From positions 1 through 29,929 of the forward strand of contig JAGXSK010000389.1 of the NCBI GenBank assembly GCA_018333845.1: a DNA stretch of 29,929 bases, given 5' to 3'. This document shows, in pieces, positions 9,584 through 17,571 of this stretch. Source of the DNA: Clostridia bacterium. GTDB lineage: Bacteria; Bacillota; DSM-16504; Desulfitibacterales; Desulfitibacteraceae. The notes below the pieces were generated by a model that saw only the letters and a program-made list of their open reading frames with translations, had not been told where the DNA came from and ran no database searches. A program made the translations under genes and the position numbers. Within the stretch, counting starts at the first letter, position 1. Every line of letters starts with the position of its first letter.

Positions 9584-10764
9584 TAATTAATCAACCCCTT
9601 GCCATAAACATTCTTTATTTCCATTCTTATTACTTTATCAGCTTCAAGGATATCCTCTAGTGACGGATTGGTAATTTGTTTGCTTTTCGCTAGAGCTGTT
9701 TCTACTAGCCGGGGAATCTGCAAAAATTTAATTTGGCCTTTTAAAAACATCTCTACCGCTGCTTCATTTGCTGCATTTAATATGGCAGGCATTATTCCAC
9801 CCTCTTCACCTGCACAATATGCCAGTTCCAATGATGGAAATTTTTGCAGATCTGGTTTTTCAAAGGTTAAGGTGCCTATCTGGGCAAAGTCTAGCTGTTC
9901 TAATGTATTCACCCATCTTTCAGGATACGTTAAAGCAAATTGTATTGGTATACGCATATCTGGATAACCAAGATGGGCCAGTATAGAGCCATCCCCATAT
10001 CTTACCATGGAATGAATAATACTTTGTGGATGAACCACAACTTCAATTCTACTATAGTCTATCCCAAACAGCCAGTGGGCTTCAATCACTTCCAAGCCTT
10101 TATTCATTAGCGTGGCAGAGTCAATGCTTATCTTGCTTCCCATGGACCAATTAGGATGTTTTATAGCCTCCTCAGGTGTAACATTTTTTAAGGCATCCAG
10201 TGAATAACCCCTGAAAGGCCCTCCTGATGCAGTTAACACTATGGAAGCAACGGTTCCAGCATGCTCTGGTGCAAAACATTGAAATACTGCTGAATGTTCA
10301 CTGTCCACAGGCAAGAGGTTAACACCATTCTTCCTAACCTCTTCCATTACCAGGCCACCTGCAGCAACCAGGGTTTCTTTATTAGCTAGGGCAATATCCT
10401 TGCCACTTTTAATAGCTGCCAGGGTAGGCACTAAACCTGCTGCCCCGCTTATAGCAGCAACAACAATATCTACGCCCTTCATAACTGCTGCTTCAACAAC
10501 TCCTTCTAAACCAGAAAGAATTTTTATTTGCCTGCTTGCAAACTTGCCTTTAATTTTTTTTGCACACTCTTCATTGGTAACTGAAACAACCTGAGGGTTA
10601 TATTTAGTTATTTGTTTTTCTAAAAGATCTACTCTATTCCCACCTGAAGTAATGGCTGCAACCTTAAATTGCTCCGGAAACATATCAACCACCTGTAAGG
10701 TCTGCAGTCCAATAGAACCTGTACTTCCTAACAATGCTATCTTTTTTTGCATAAGTCCTCCCAT
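9583..10764 (-). CDS. dxr: 1-deoxy-D-xylulose 5-phosphate reductoisomerase
   Basis: Dxr makes 2-C-methyl-D-erythritol 4-phosphate, the first committed step of the MEP pathway, using NADPH and a divalent metal. It has the nucleotide-binding loop LLGSTGSIGLQTL at the N-terminus, the segment ANKETLVAAGG, and the metal/substrate motifs DSEHSAVFQC and SIDSATLMNKGLEVIEAHWLFG. At about 390 residues it is full length. Two starts are possible: ATG at 10764 (GGGAG 6 nt upstream, extra MGGL) or ATG at 10752, which gives the usual MQKKIALLGSTGS start and has GGAGG only 4 nt upstream. The family pattern slightly favours 10752. The gene lies 12 bp after the YtvI-like gene and overlaps rseP by one base. Confidence 0.97.
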   Translation of the reverse strand: MGGLMQKKIALLGSTGSIGLQTLQVVDMFPEQFKVAAITSGGNRVDLLEKQITKYNPQVVSVTNEECAKKIKGKFASRQIKILSGLEGVVEAAVMKGVDIVVAAISGAAGLVPTLAAIKSGKDIALANKETLVAAGGLVMEEVRKNGVNLLPVDSEHSAVFQCFAPEHAGTVASIVLTASGGPFRGYSLDALKNVTPEEAIKHPNWSMGSKISIDSATLMNKGLEVIEAHWLFGIDYSRIEVVVHPQSIIHSMVRYGDGSILAHLGYPDMRIPIQFALTYPERWVNTLEQLDFAQIGTLTFEKPDLQKFPSLELAYCAGEEGGIMPAILNAANEAAVEMFLKGQIKFLQIPRLVETALAKSKQITNPSLEDILEADKVIRMEIKNVYGKGLIN

Positions 10765-10776
10765 TGATTTCTCCCA

Positions 10777-11880
10777 TTAATAATGACGATTAAATACACC
10801 TGATTTCCAGCTAGTTTTAATCACAACCCAGATTATGGGTCCTAATACCAATCCTAATACACCCATGAGTCGCAAGCCTACAAATAAAGCGATTAGAGCC
10901 TCTAATGGATGCAACCCTATGTTGTCACCTACTATCTTTGGCTGTGAAATCTGTCTTACTACACTAACAATAGTATATAAAATCAAGAGCACAACTGCAA
11001 AGCCATAATTGCCATTAAGCATCTCCCATATGATCCAAGGAACAAAAACTGCACCTGGACCTACAACTGGCAGTATATCTGCAATGCCAACTAGAACTGC
11101 TACTAAAAAAGCATAAGTTACTCCAAGTATCTGTAAACCTAAAAAGGTAATACCAGCAGTAATAAGCATGAGAATTATCTGGGCCCTTATATAGCCAAAA
11201 AGTGCACTGCCAGTCTCTGAACCAATAAGCACTATCCTGTTGTATAGGGTGGAAGGTAAATGTTTTTCAAAGGATTTTAATATCATATCTTTATCTCTAC
11301 TAATAAAGAATAGAGCTATGACTGCAAACACAAAAACTATGATTCCCATTGGCAGCAAGGCGGCCAATTCAATTAAAAAATTGAGCAGTCCAATGCTTAT
11401 ATCCCTTACAGAAGTTAAAATATCTGAAGTATTTTCATCAATTAATTCCATTAACTGGGGAGGTATATTTATTGCAGTAAAAATGTTTTGCAGGTTCTCA
11501 ATAATTTCAAGTATTTTTACATTAATATTGTTGGCATATCCAGGAAAGTCATTGGAAAACTTCATTAATTCTATTACCAGCATGGAAATCAGCCAGATAA
11601 ATATACCTATAATTGCTGCAAAAAAAAGGGCAATCACTAGTATTATCACTGGTGTCCTGGATAGTCGCAATTTCTTCTCTAATAGGTTTACTATAGGTTC
11701 AAGCAACCCAACAAAAATCAGGGCAATAACAAAGGGAAGTATTAATGGAATAATTTTACTGGCAATGTTCCAGGCTGCAGGAAAAAGATAATAATAAAAG
11801 AGAAAAATCGCTAAAAAAATTAGAACAATTGTGGCTGCCCTTAGTAAATTTTTAATTTCCTTTTCTGGCATGTCTTTCAT
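10777..11880 (-). CDS. AI-2E family permease, resembling sporulation integral membrane protein YtvI
   Basis: A polytopic membrane protein of 367 residues with about eight hydrophobic segments in the PF01594-like pattern: two at the N-terminus (about 14-33 and 41-60), one near 78-105, a soluble amphipathic middle (about 108-170), then a C-terminal bundle. The C-terminal motif ADILPVVGPGAVFVPW and the segment QPKIVGDNIGLHPLEAL are characteristic. Among relatives the closest by eye is YtvI, a membrane protein linked to sporulation in Bacillus; the transported substrate is unknown. It lies between cdsA (29 bp) and dxr (12 bp), where core B. subtilis-type operons have nothing. AAGG lies 5 nt before the ATG. 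The YtvI assignment rests on memory of the family, so the broader AI-2E call is the safer one. Confidence 0.85.
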   Translation of the reverse strand: MKDMPEKEIKNLLRAATIVLIFLAIFLFYYYLFPAAWNIASKIIPLILPFVIALIFVGLLEPIVNLLEKKLRLSRTPVIILVIALFFAAIIGIFIWLISMLVIELMKFSNDFPGYANNINVKILEIIENLQNIFTAINIPPQLMELIDENTSDILTSVRDISIGLLNFLIELAALLPMGIIVFVFAVIALFFISRDKDMILKSFEKHLPSTLYNRIVLIGSETGSALFGYIRAQIILMLITAGITFLGLQILGVTYAFLVAVLVGIADILPVVGPGAVFVPWIIWEMLNGNYGFAVVLLILYTIVSVVRQISQPKIVGDNIGLHPLEALIALFVGLRLMGVLGLVLGPIIWVVIKTSWKSGVFNRHY

Positions 11881-11909
11881 TTAAACCTTCACCCCTGTTA
11901 AAAAAATCT

Positions 11910-12689
11910 TCATAGTAGATATATAAAATAATAGGTAATGGGCACTGTAAATAAAATACTGTCAAACCTATCAAGGACTCCGCCATGTCCTGGCAAAAGG
12001 TTTCCTGAATCTTTTACATTTGCACTACGTTTTATGAAAGATTCAAATAAATCTCCTAACTGTCCCAATATGGATATTAAAAAACCAAGAATTACTGCAT
12101 TAAAGACTCCAATGGGAATTAATGTAAAGTGTAAAATTACAGCTGTCAATATGGTGATTATAATACCACCTATAGCCCCCTCTTGGGTCTTATTTGGACT
12201 TATGCTGGGAGCTAACTTTTTATGGCCAAAAAACCTACCACTGAAATAAGCGCCCGTATCAACCATCCAGGTTAAAAGAAAGGCCATGAATATTAATAAA
12301 AATCCATTGGGCAAGTCTCTTAACAATAAGATATATTTTAAAAAGCTCAGGTATACTACTCCTAAAAGACTTACTGCCATTGTAGCTAAACTTATTTTAT
12401 TAAGTAATACCAGATTAATAATTAACAGCATGAATACTATAAAAAAGGCAAGAATACCATGTTCCCCTTTGTATAAATAAGACTCTCCTATTAACAAAAA
12501 GCCACCAATATACATGGACATCTTTAATGGAAAATAGCCTGCATTTTCTGCCATATGAATAAATTCTTTTAAGCCCAAAAAGAACACTAGCAAAACTGCC
12601 AAAAACAATGGAATAGATCCAAAATAGATTAAGGATATTAACAGGGGTATCCCAAGTACAGCAGTAAGTAATCTGTGTTTAAGCACCAT
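11910..12689 (-). CDS. cdsA: Phosphatidate cytidylyltransferase
   Basis: CdsA makes CDP-diacylglycerol from phosphatidic acid and CTP, the branch point of bacterial phospholipid synthesis, in the cytoplasmic membrane. The 259-residue protein is almost wholly hydrophobic, with about seven or eight membrane segments. It carries the CDP-diglyceride synthetase signature near the C-terminus: KRSANVKDSGNLLPGHGG followed by VLDRFDS. A second conserved stretch is FFGHKKLAPSISPNKTQEGAIGG. The ATG at 12689 follows an AAGGAGGGG site. uppS ends 9 bp upstream, the usual uppS-cdsA pairing. Confidence 0.96.
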   Translation of the reverse strand: MVLKHRLLTAVLGIPLLISLIYFGSIPLFLAVLLVFFLGLKEFIHMAENAGYFPLKMSMYIGGFLLIGESYLYKGEHGILAFFIVFMLLIINLVLLNKISLATMAVSLLGVVYLSFLKYILLLRDLPNGFLLIFMAFLLTWMVDTGAYFSGRFFGHKKLAPSISPNKTQEGAIGGIIITILTAVILHFTLIPIGVFNAVILGFLISILGQLGDLFESFIKRSANVKDSGNLLPGHGGVLDRFDSILFTVPITYYFIYLL

Positions 12690-12698
12690 ATCCCCTCC

Positions 12699-13472
12699 TT
12701 ATTTCTTTATTCCCCCAAACCTTCTATCCCTGTTTTGATAATCAATTATAGCTTCTAACAGGTTATTCTTTCTAAAATCAGGCCAGAGGACACTTGAAAC
12801 ATATAATTCCGTATAGGCTGTTTGCCAGAGATAAAAATTTGACAGTCTCATTTCCCCAGAAGGTCTTATTAATAAGTCAGGGTCCGGTTGTCCATTGGTA
12901 AATAAGAAGCTAGAAAATATTTCTTCCGTAATTTCATCAATTTTCATCCTGCCCTCACATATATTCACTGCAAGTTTTTTGGCAGCCTCTATTATTTCTA
13001 ATCTTCCACCATAGTTTAAAGCAATATTTAATATCAGCTTCTGGTTATCTTTAGTTAATACATAAGCTTTAGCTATTTCATTCTGTGCAGATTCTGGGAG
13101 TTTGTCTAAACTCCCAATACAATTGATTTTCACTCCATTTTTATGTAAATCATCTTTTTCTGAAGCCAGGTATTTAGTTAATAAATCCATTAGGATGCTA
13201 ACTTCTTCCTTAGGCCTTTTCCAGTTTTCTGTAGAAAATGCAAATACACTAAGAATTTTAATGTTTAATTCTATACAAGCTTTTACAATATCCTTTAAAG
13301 CCTCCACTCCAGCCTTATGACCAGCATATCTTGGCAGGCCCCTTTTTTGGGCCCATCTTCCATTTCCATCCATAATTATTGCCACATGTTGGGGTATCTT
13401 ATCCCTGTTAATGCTGTTTAATAGTGTTTCTTGGGAGGATCGTCTATTTTTAAAAAATTTTACGAAGTCCAT
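12699..13472 (-). CDS. uppS: Isoprenyl (undecaprenyl) diphosphate synthase
   Basis: UppS condenses isopentenyl diphosphate units into the C55 carrier lipid used for peptidoglycan and wall polymers. The cis-prenyltransferase signatures are all present: VAIIMDGNGRWA with catalytic Asp35, FAFSTENWKRP, and the C-terminal LIRPSGEMRLSNFYLWQ and YTELYVSSVLWPDF. I use the ATG at 13472 because AGGAG lies 8 nt upstream of it. An ATG six codons earlier (13490) has only a distant G-run. The resulting 257 residues is a normal length. A hairpin separates it from the PASTA-like small gene upstream. The isoprenoid precursors come from the MEP pathway, to which dxr and ispG in the same operon belong. Confidence 0.97.
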   Translation of the reverse strand: MDFVKFFKNRRSSQETLLNSINRDKIPQHVAIIMDGNGRWAQKRGLPRYAGHKAGVEALKDIVKACIELNIKILSVFAFSTENWKRPKEEVSILMDLLTKYLASEKDDLHKNGVKINCIGSLDKLPESAQNEIAKAYVLTKDNQKLILNIALNYGGRLEIIEAAKKLAVNICEGRMKIDEITEEIFSSFLFTNGQPDPDLLIRPSGEMRLSNFYLWQTAYTELYVSSVLWPDFRKNNLLEAIIDYQNRDRRFGGIKK

Positions 13473-13505
13473 TTTCCTTGCTCCTAACATGGTAAGTAAA
13501 AGTAA

Positions 13506-13525
13506 ACCCCCTTTTCAAAGGGGGT
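13506..13525 (-). terminator. Hairpin covering the stop codon of the PASTA-like gene
   Basis: A near-perfect inverted repeat: ACCCCCTTT at 13506-13514 pairs with AAAGGGGGT at 13517-13525, leaving a minimal loop. On the minus strand it is followed by TTACTTTTAC. The stop codon TGA lies in its tip. It could be a weak terminator or attenuator, or an mRNA-stabilising or translation-damping structure between the frr block and uppS. The U-tract is poor, so full termination is doubtful. Confidence 0.5.
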
Positions 13526-13733
13526 CATCAAAAAGCAAATCCTTGCCTTTAGCCTCATACCCAATAATTAAATATACACAGTTATGATTATTAGTTTGCC
13601 TTAATATCCTTACTTTATCTTGAACTAATTGGTGCCCCTTATTTGTGTAAGTATAAGTATAATTTACTTCTACCCCTGATTGGTATAATATTTCAAGTCC
13701 CATTGACAATTCATAACCTAAAACATTGGGAAT
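13515..13733 (-). CDS. Single PASTA-like domain small protein, probable ATT start
   Basis: A 72-residue protein between frr and uppS. The sequence PNVLGYELSMGLEILYQSG, then VEVNYTYTYT, then VRILRQ and CVYLIIGYE, follows the PASTA pattern: PNVxG, amphipathic helix ending in Gly, strand, VxxQ, closing strand. PASTA domains occur in penicillin-binding proteins and Ser/Thr kinases, where they bind wall fragments. Here there is no signal peptide or membrane anchor, so the product is probably cytoplasmic and its role is unknown. The domain begins before any ATG, GTG or TTG: those starts (TTG at 13709, ATG at 13703) would delete the conserved PNVLG strand. An ATT at 13733 lies 6 nt after a perfect AAGGAG (13745-13740) and gives MPNVLG. 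The frr stop is 17 bp upstream. The start call is inference; the coding frame is well supported. Confidence 0.72.
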   Translation of the reverse strand: MPNVLGYELSMGLEILYQSGVEVNYTYTYTNKGHQLVQDKVRILRQTNNHNCVYLIIGYEAKGKDLLFDDPL

Positions 13734-13750
13734 AATGCTCTCCTTAATAG

Positions 13751-14308
13751 TTATACCTCCATTATTTCCATCTCTTTATTCTCTAATAATTGATTAATTT
13801 TTTCAATATAGTTATCAGTCAGCTCCTGAATTTTTTCTACGCCTTTTCTAGCATCATCTTCACTTATTTCGCCATCCTTTTCAAAGATCTTAATTTGATC
13901 ATTGGCATCTCTTCTGGAGTTTCTAATCTCCACTCGAAAATCTTCTGCCCTCTTTTTAACCATTTTTACAAGCTCTTTTCTTCTTTCTTCTGTTAATTGG
14001 GGAATGGAAATCCTGATAACAGAACCATCATTATTGGGGTTAAGACCTAAATCCGATTTTAATATGGCCTTTTCAATATTACCTATCACACTTTTATCCC
14101 AGGGTTGTATCATGAGCAATCTAGGCTCTGGTACTGATATATTGGCCATCTGGTTGATAGGAGTTGGAACACCATAATAATCCACCCTAATCTTGTCCAG
14201 AATAGCTGGATTAGCTCTCCCTGCCCTAATAGATGCAAAATCCTTTTTTAAAACTTCAATGGTCTTTTTCATTCTTTCTTCGGCTTCATTATAAATCTCG
14301 TTTAACAT
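13751..14308 (-). CDS. frr: Ribosome recycling factor
   Basis: RRF, with EF-G, splits the post-termination ribosome so subunits can be reused. At 185 residues it has the family's standard length. It has the typical start ([29 protein letters not shown]) and the conserved core [28 protein letters not shown]. The long helical hairpin domain carries [19 protein letters not shown], and the C-terminal helix follows. The ATG at 14308 follows GGGAGGT, which lies across the end of pyrH 5 bp upstream, so the two are tightly coupled. Confidence 0.98.
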   Translation of the reverse strand: MLNEIYNEAEERMKKTIEVLKKDFASIRAGRANPAILDKIRVDYYGVPTPINQMANISVPEPRLLMIQPWDKSVIGNIEKAILKSDLGLNPNNDGSVIRISIPQLTEERRKELVKMVKKRAEDFRVEIRNSRRDANDQIKIFEKDGEISEDDARKGVEKIQELTDNYIEKINQLLENKEMEIMEV

Positions 14309-14313
14309 TATCT

Positions 14314-15045
<732 letters not shown>

Positions 15046-15098
15046 TCAACTAAATTAAATTCTACGTACACTTTCAAAACCCTTTCAGTATTCAAAAA

Positions 15099-15125
15099 AA
15101 AGAGAACACAAAAGGTGTTCTCTTT
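15099..15125 (-). terminator. Strong rho-independent terminator after tsf
   Basis: An 11-bp perfect stem (AAAGAGAACAC at 15099-15109 with its complement at 15115-15125) has a 5-nt loop. On the minus strand it is followed by an uninterrupted run of eight or more T. The stem overlaps the last codon and stop of tsf. This is the clearest intrinsic terminator in the window and should end most rpsB-tsf transcripts. Confidence 0.85.
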
Positions 15126-15774
15126 AATTTTGACACATCATAGATTGAACTTCTGATGCAAAGTCAGCCTTTTGTTTTTCTATGCCTTCGCCAAGTTCAA
15201 AACGACTAAACCTTCTTACAGAAATATTTTCCCCAATCTTTGCTATCTTTTCTTTAATTAAATCCTTAACTGCCTTGTCGGGGTCTTTAATAAATGGTTG
15301 CTCAAGTAAACAAATCTCTTTTAAATACTTTTCAAGTCTGCCTGTTACCATTTTTTCTACAACTTTTTCAGGTTTTCCTTCATTTAATGCTTGTGCTTTA
15401 AGGATGGATTTCTCCTTTTCCAAAACCTCTTGTGGCACCTCATCAGGTGATACATAAAGAGGTTTAGAAGCTGCTATCTGCATGGCTATATCATGACACA
15501 GTTCTTTAAATTCATCTGTCTTGGCAACAAAATCAGTTTCACAATTAACTTCTACCAAAACACCAATACGGCCATTGCCGTGTATGTAAGAGGCAACTGC
15601 TCCGTCTGCTGCAATCCTACCTGATTTTTTGGCAGCATCAGCTAAACCTTTTTCCCGTAAATAGTCAACTGCTCTTTCTAAATTCCCGTCACATTTTTGG
15701 AGTGCCTTTTTACAATCCATCATACCAGCACCAGTTTTTTCTCTAAGCTCTTTTACCATTGAAGCGGTGATCAT
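15124..15774 (-). CDS. tsf: Elongation factor Ts
   Basis: EF-Ts is the nucleotide exchange factor that reloads EF-Tu with GTP. The N-terminal UBA-like domain carries the signature [22 protein letters not shown] (EF-Ts signature 1). The second signature, [19 protein letters not shown], lies near residue 75. At 216 residues this is the short form with one core subdomain, common in Firmicutes and Thermus, compared with about 280-295 in B. subtilis and E. coli. A GGGGGTG site precedes the ATG at 15774. It follows rpsB after a 65-bp gap containing a hairpin; rpsB-tsf is a near-universal bacterial pair. Confidence 0.97.
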   Translation of the reverse strand: MITASMVKELREKTGAGMMDCKKALQKCDGNLERAVDYLREKGLADAAKKSGRIAADGAVASYIHGNGRIGVLVEVNCETDFVAKTDEFKELCHDIAMQIAASKPLYVSPDEVPQEVLEKEKSILKAQALNEGKPEKVVEKMVTGRLEKYLKEICLLEQPFIKDPDKAVKDLIKEKIAKIGENISVRRFSRFELGEGIEKQKADFASEVQSMMCQN

Positions 15775-15807
15775 TATCTACACCCCCGGTTTTACTTAAT
15801 TTTATTA

Positions 15808-15832
15808 AGGGGATTGAATAAATCAATCCCCT
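15808..15832 (-). other. Intercistronic hairpin between rpsB and tsf
   Basis: A perfect 10-bp stem (AGGGGATTGA at 15808-15817 with TCAATCCCCT at 15823-15832) has a 5-nt loop, in the short gap after the rpsB stop. On the minus strand it is followed by TAATAAAATTAAG, not a U-run. It is therefore more likely a processing or stability element, or a partial terminator that lowers tsf relative to rpsB. Confidence 0.5.
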
Positions 15833-15839
15833 ATTCCAT

Positions 15840-16559
15840 CTATTCATTAACCATTTCTAATTCAGCTTCACCTATAGCAGCCTGTGCTCCTTCAATAACA
15901 GCGTCTGCCATTTTTGCCGTTAAAAGCTTAACAGCCCTTATGGCATCATCATTTCCAGGAATAACAATATCCACTTCGTCAGGGTCACAATTTGTATCAA
16001 CAATTGCAACTATAGGTATGTGCAGTCTTTTAGCTTCGGCAATGGCAATTCTTTCTTTTCTAGGATCCACAACAAATAATGCTCCAGGAAGCTCAGTCAT
16101 TTCCTTAATACCACCAAGGAATCTTTGAAGCTTATCCCTTTCATGCATCAGTTGTGCAACTTCTTTTTTAGGTAGAAGGTCAAATGTTCCATCTACTTCC
16201 ATTTTCTCAAGCTCATACAATCTTTCAACTCTTTTTCTAATAGTTCCAAAGTTAGTCAGCATTCCACCAAGCCAACGCTCATTTACATAAAACTGTCCAG
16301 AACGTTCAGCTTCTTCTTTTACAGATTCTTGAGCCTGTTTTTTTGTTCCTACAAACAAAATTTTCTTTCCGCTAGCTGCAACATCCCTAATGAAGTTATA
16401 TGCATCCTCAACCATTTTTACTGTTTTTTGCAGGTCGATAATATAGATACCATTTCTCTCAGTAAAAATGTAACGAGCCATTTTAGGATTCCATCTTCTT
16501 GTTTGATGGCCAAAATGCACACCTGCTTCTAGCAATTGTTTCATTGAAATAACACTCAT
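15840..16559 (-). CDS. rpsB: 30S ribosomal protein S2
   Basis: S2 joins late in 30S assembly and helps anchor S1 where present. The N-terminus [19 protein letters not shown] and the following [12 protein letters not shown] are the family signature. Other conserved stretches are [15 protein letters not shown] and [30 protein letters not shown] use the ATG at 16559, which has GGAGG 8 nt upstream and gives the usual start; a GTG at 16568 would cut into that ribosome-binding site. The length is 239 residues. It is the first gene after a strong promoter and a structured leader, and is followed by tsf. A long imperfect hairpin in its leader may allow feedback control. Confidence 0.98.
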   Translation of the reverse strand: MSVISMKQLLEAGVHFGHQTRRWNPKMARYIFTERNGIYIIDLQKTVKMVEDAYNFIRDVAASGKKILFVGTKKQAQESVKEEAERSGQFYVNERWLGGMLTNFGTIRKRVERLYELEKMEVDGTFDLLPKKEVAQLMHERDKLQRFLGGIKEMTELPGALFVVDPRKERIAIAEAKRLHIPIVAIVDTNCDPDEVDIVIPGNDDAIRAVKLLTAKMADAVIEGAQAAIGEAELEMVNE

Positions 16560-16590
16560 TACGTACACCTCCTCTCAGGTTATATCCTCC

Positions 16591-16650
16591 GCTTGCTGTC
16601 ATCATTCCCCAGAGACTAATAAATAGCCACCCATGAAGAATTCCAGCAGC
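16591..16650 (-). ncRNA. Structured 5' leader of rpsB (candidate cis-regulatory RNA)
   Basis: The region between the predicted transcription start (near 16666) and rpsB is about 105 nt long and can fold on the minus strand. GCTGCTG (16650-16644) pairs with CAGCAAGC (16598-16591) with one bulged A. Inside, TCAT can pair with ATGA, and GGCTA with TAGTC around a 5-nt loop. A long leader with closed structure ahead of a ribosomal protein operon fits feedback by S2, but no family was matched and the fold was drawn by hand. Confidence 0.35.
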
Positions 16651-16672
16651 GTGTGTATTTTTCACCTAAAAA

Positions 16673-16701
16673 AGTATATCACACACTTATATTGTTGACA
16701 A
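16673..16701 (-). promoter_or_regulatory. Sigma-A promoter for rpsB-tsf
   Basis: On the minus strand TTGTCA (16701-16696) and TATACT (16678-16673) are separated by exactly 17 bp, close to the vegetative consensus. It lies in the 182-bp gap after codY. The predicted start is near 16666, giving a leader of about 105 nt. Confidence 0.75.
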
Positions 16702-16741
16702 TAATTCAATTAAGTAAATTCAATGAAATTTTAACCCAAGA

Positions 16742-17527
16742 TTATCCTCTTAACTTGGCTAATTCCTCAAGTAAATTTTCATTTAGCACTCTAATATAAG
16801 TCCCCTTCATCCCAAGGGATTTGGACTCAATAACACCAGCACTTTCAAATTTTCTTAGAGCATTAACAATTACTGATCTTGTAATACCAGCTCTATCTGC
16901 TATCTTGCTGGCAACTAGAACTCCCTCATCACCATCTAATTCAGCGAAAATATGTTCTACTGCCTCTAACTCTGAATAAGATAAGGTACCGAGGGCAATG
17001 TGTACTGCTGCTCTTTTGCGTGCCTCGTCTTCGATTCTTTCAGCCTTTGACCTCAGAATTTCCATGCCTACCACAGTTGCGCCATATTCTGCCAGTATCA
17101 AATCTTCACTTGTAAACTCATAGTTAAATTTAGCCAGGACCAGAGTGCCTAAACGCTGCCCTCCACCCATAATGGGTACTATAGTAGTTAACTTGCTATT
17201 AAACAAGCAGCTTTCACCTGTAGAGTTAAATACGCATGAGTTTTCATTTTGGCTGAAATTGGCCTTGGTTTCACTAATTCTTAGTAGTTCATCGTTATAT
17301 GTTTCAGGAAATCTTTCAGAACGGTATACTATGTTCTCCATAATTTCACATGCAAAACCTTCAATAAAAGCATGTCCTAATATTTTGCCGTGCCTGCTAA
17401 CTATATAACAATTGGCATCGATTTCCTGGCAAAGAACCTGGGCAATTTCATCAAAATCCACAGGATTTCCTGCTGTTTTCTGTAATAACTTGTTAATGTT
17501 TCTCGTTTTTTCTAATAAAGATTTCAA
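16742..17527 (-). CDS. codY: GTP- and branched-chain-amino-acid-sensing global regulator CodY
   Basis: CodY represses, and sometimes activates, nutrient-limitation genes in low-GC Gram-positives when GTP and branched-chain amino acids are high. The 261-residue protein has the N-terminal GAF-like ligand domain (about 1-155), a linker helix, and a C-terminal winged helix. The latter contains the nearly invariant [19 protein letters not shown] (206-224) and [18 protein letters not shown]. The start is TTG at 17527 with GGAGGG 7 nt upstream. It follows hslU by 44 bp in the conserved xerC-hslV-hslU-codY order. The acidic KIEDEAR-like linker of Bacillus is here [13 protein letters not shown]. It is presumably co-transcribed with the protease genes. 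Confidence 0.98.
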   Translation of the reverse strand: MKSLLEKTRNINKLLQKTAGNPVDFDEIAQVLCQEIDANCYIVSRHGKILGHAFIEGFACEIMENIVYRSERFPETYNDELLRISETKANFSQNENSCVFNSTGESCLFNSKLTTIVPIMGGGQRLGTLVLAKFNYEFTSEDLILAEYGATVVGMEILRSKAERIEDEARKRAAVHIALGTLSYSELEAVEHIFAELDGDEGVLVASKIADRAGITRSVIVNALRKFESAGVIESKSLGMKGTYIRVLNENLLEELAKLRG

Positions 17528-17571
17528 ATATTTTCCCTCCTTGTAATAACCAACTTAAGTACTAATCTATG

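Noticed and set aside
11240..11791. Plus-strand open frame of 183 codons antisense to the YtvI-like gene
   Set aside because: It mirrors a hydrophobic coding region and has no recognisable domain or gene-like spacing; a shadow frame.
16483..16665. 60-codon minus-strand frame in the rpsB leader
   Set aside because: It overlaps the rpsB start in another frame, has no ribosome-binding site, and coincides with leader RNA structure that explains the sequence better.
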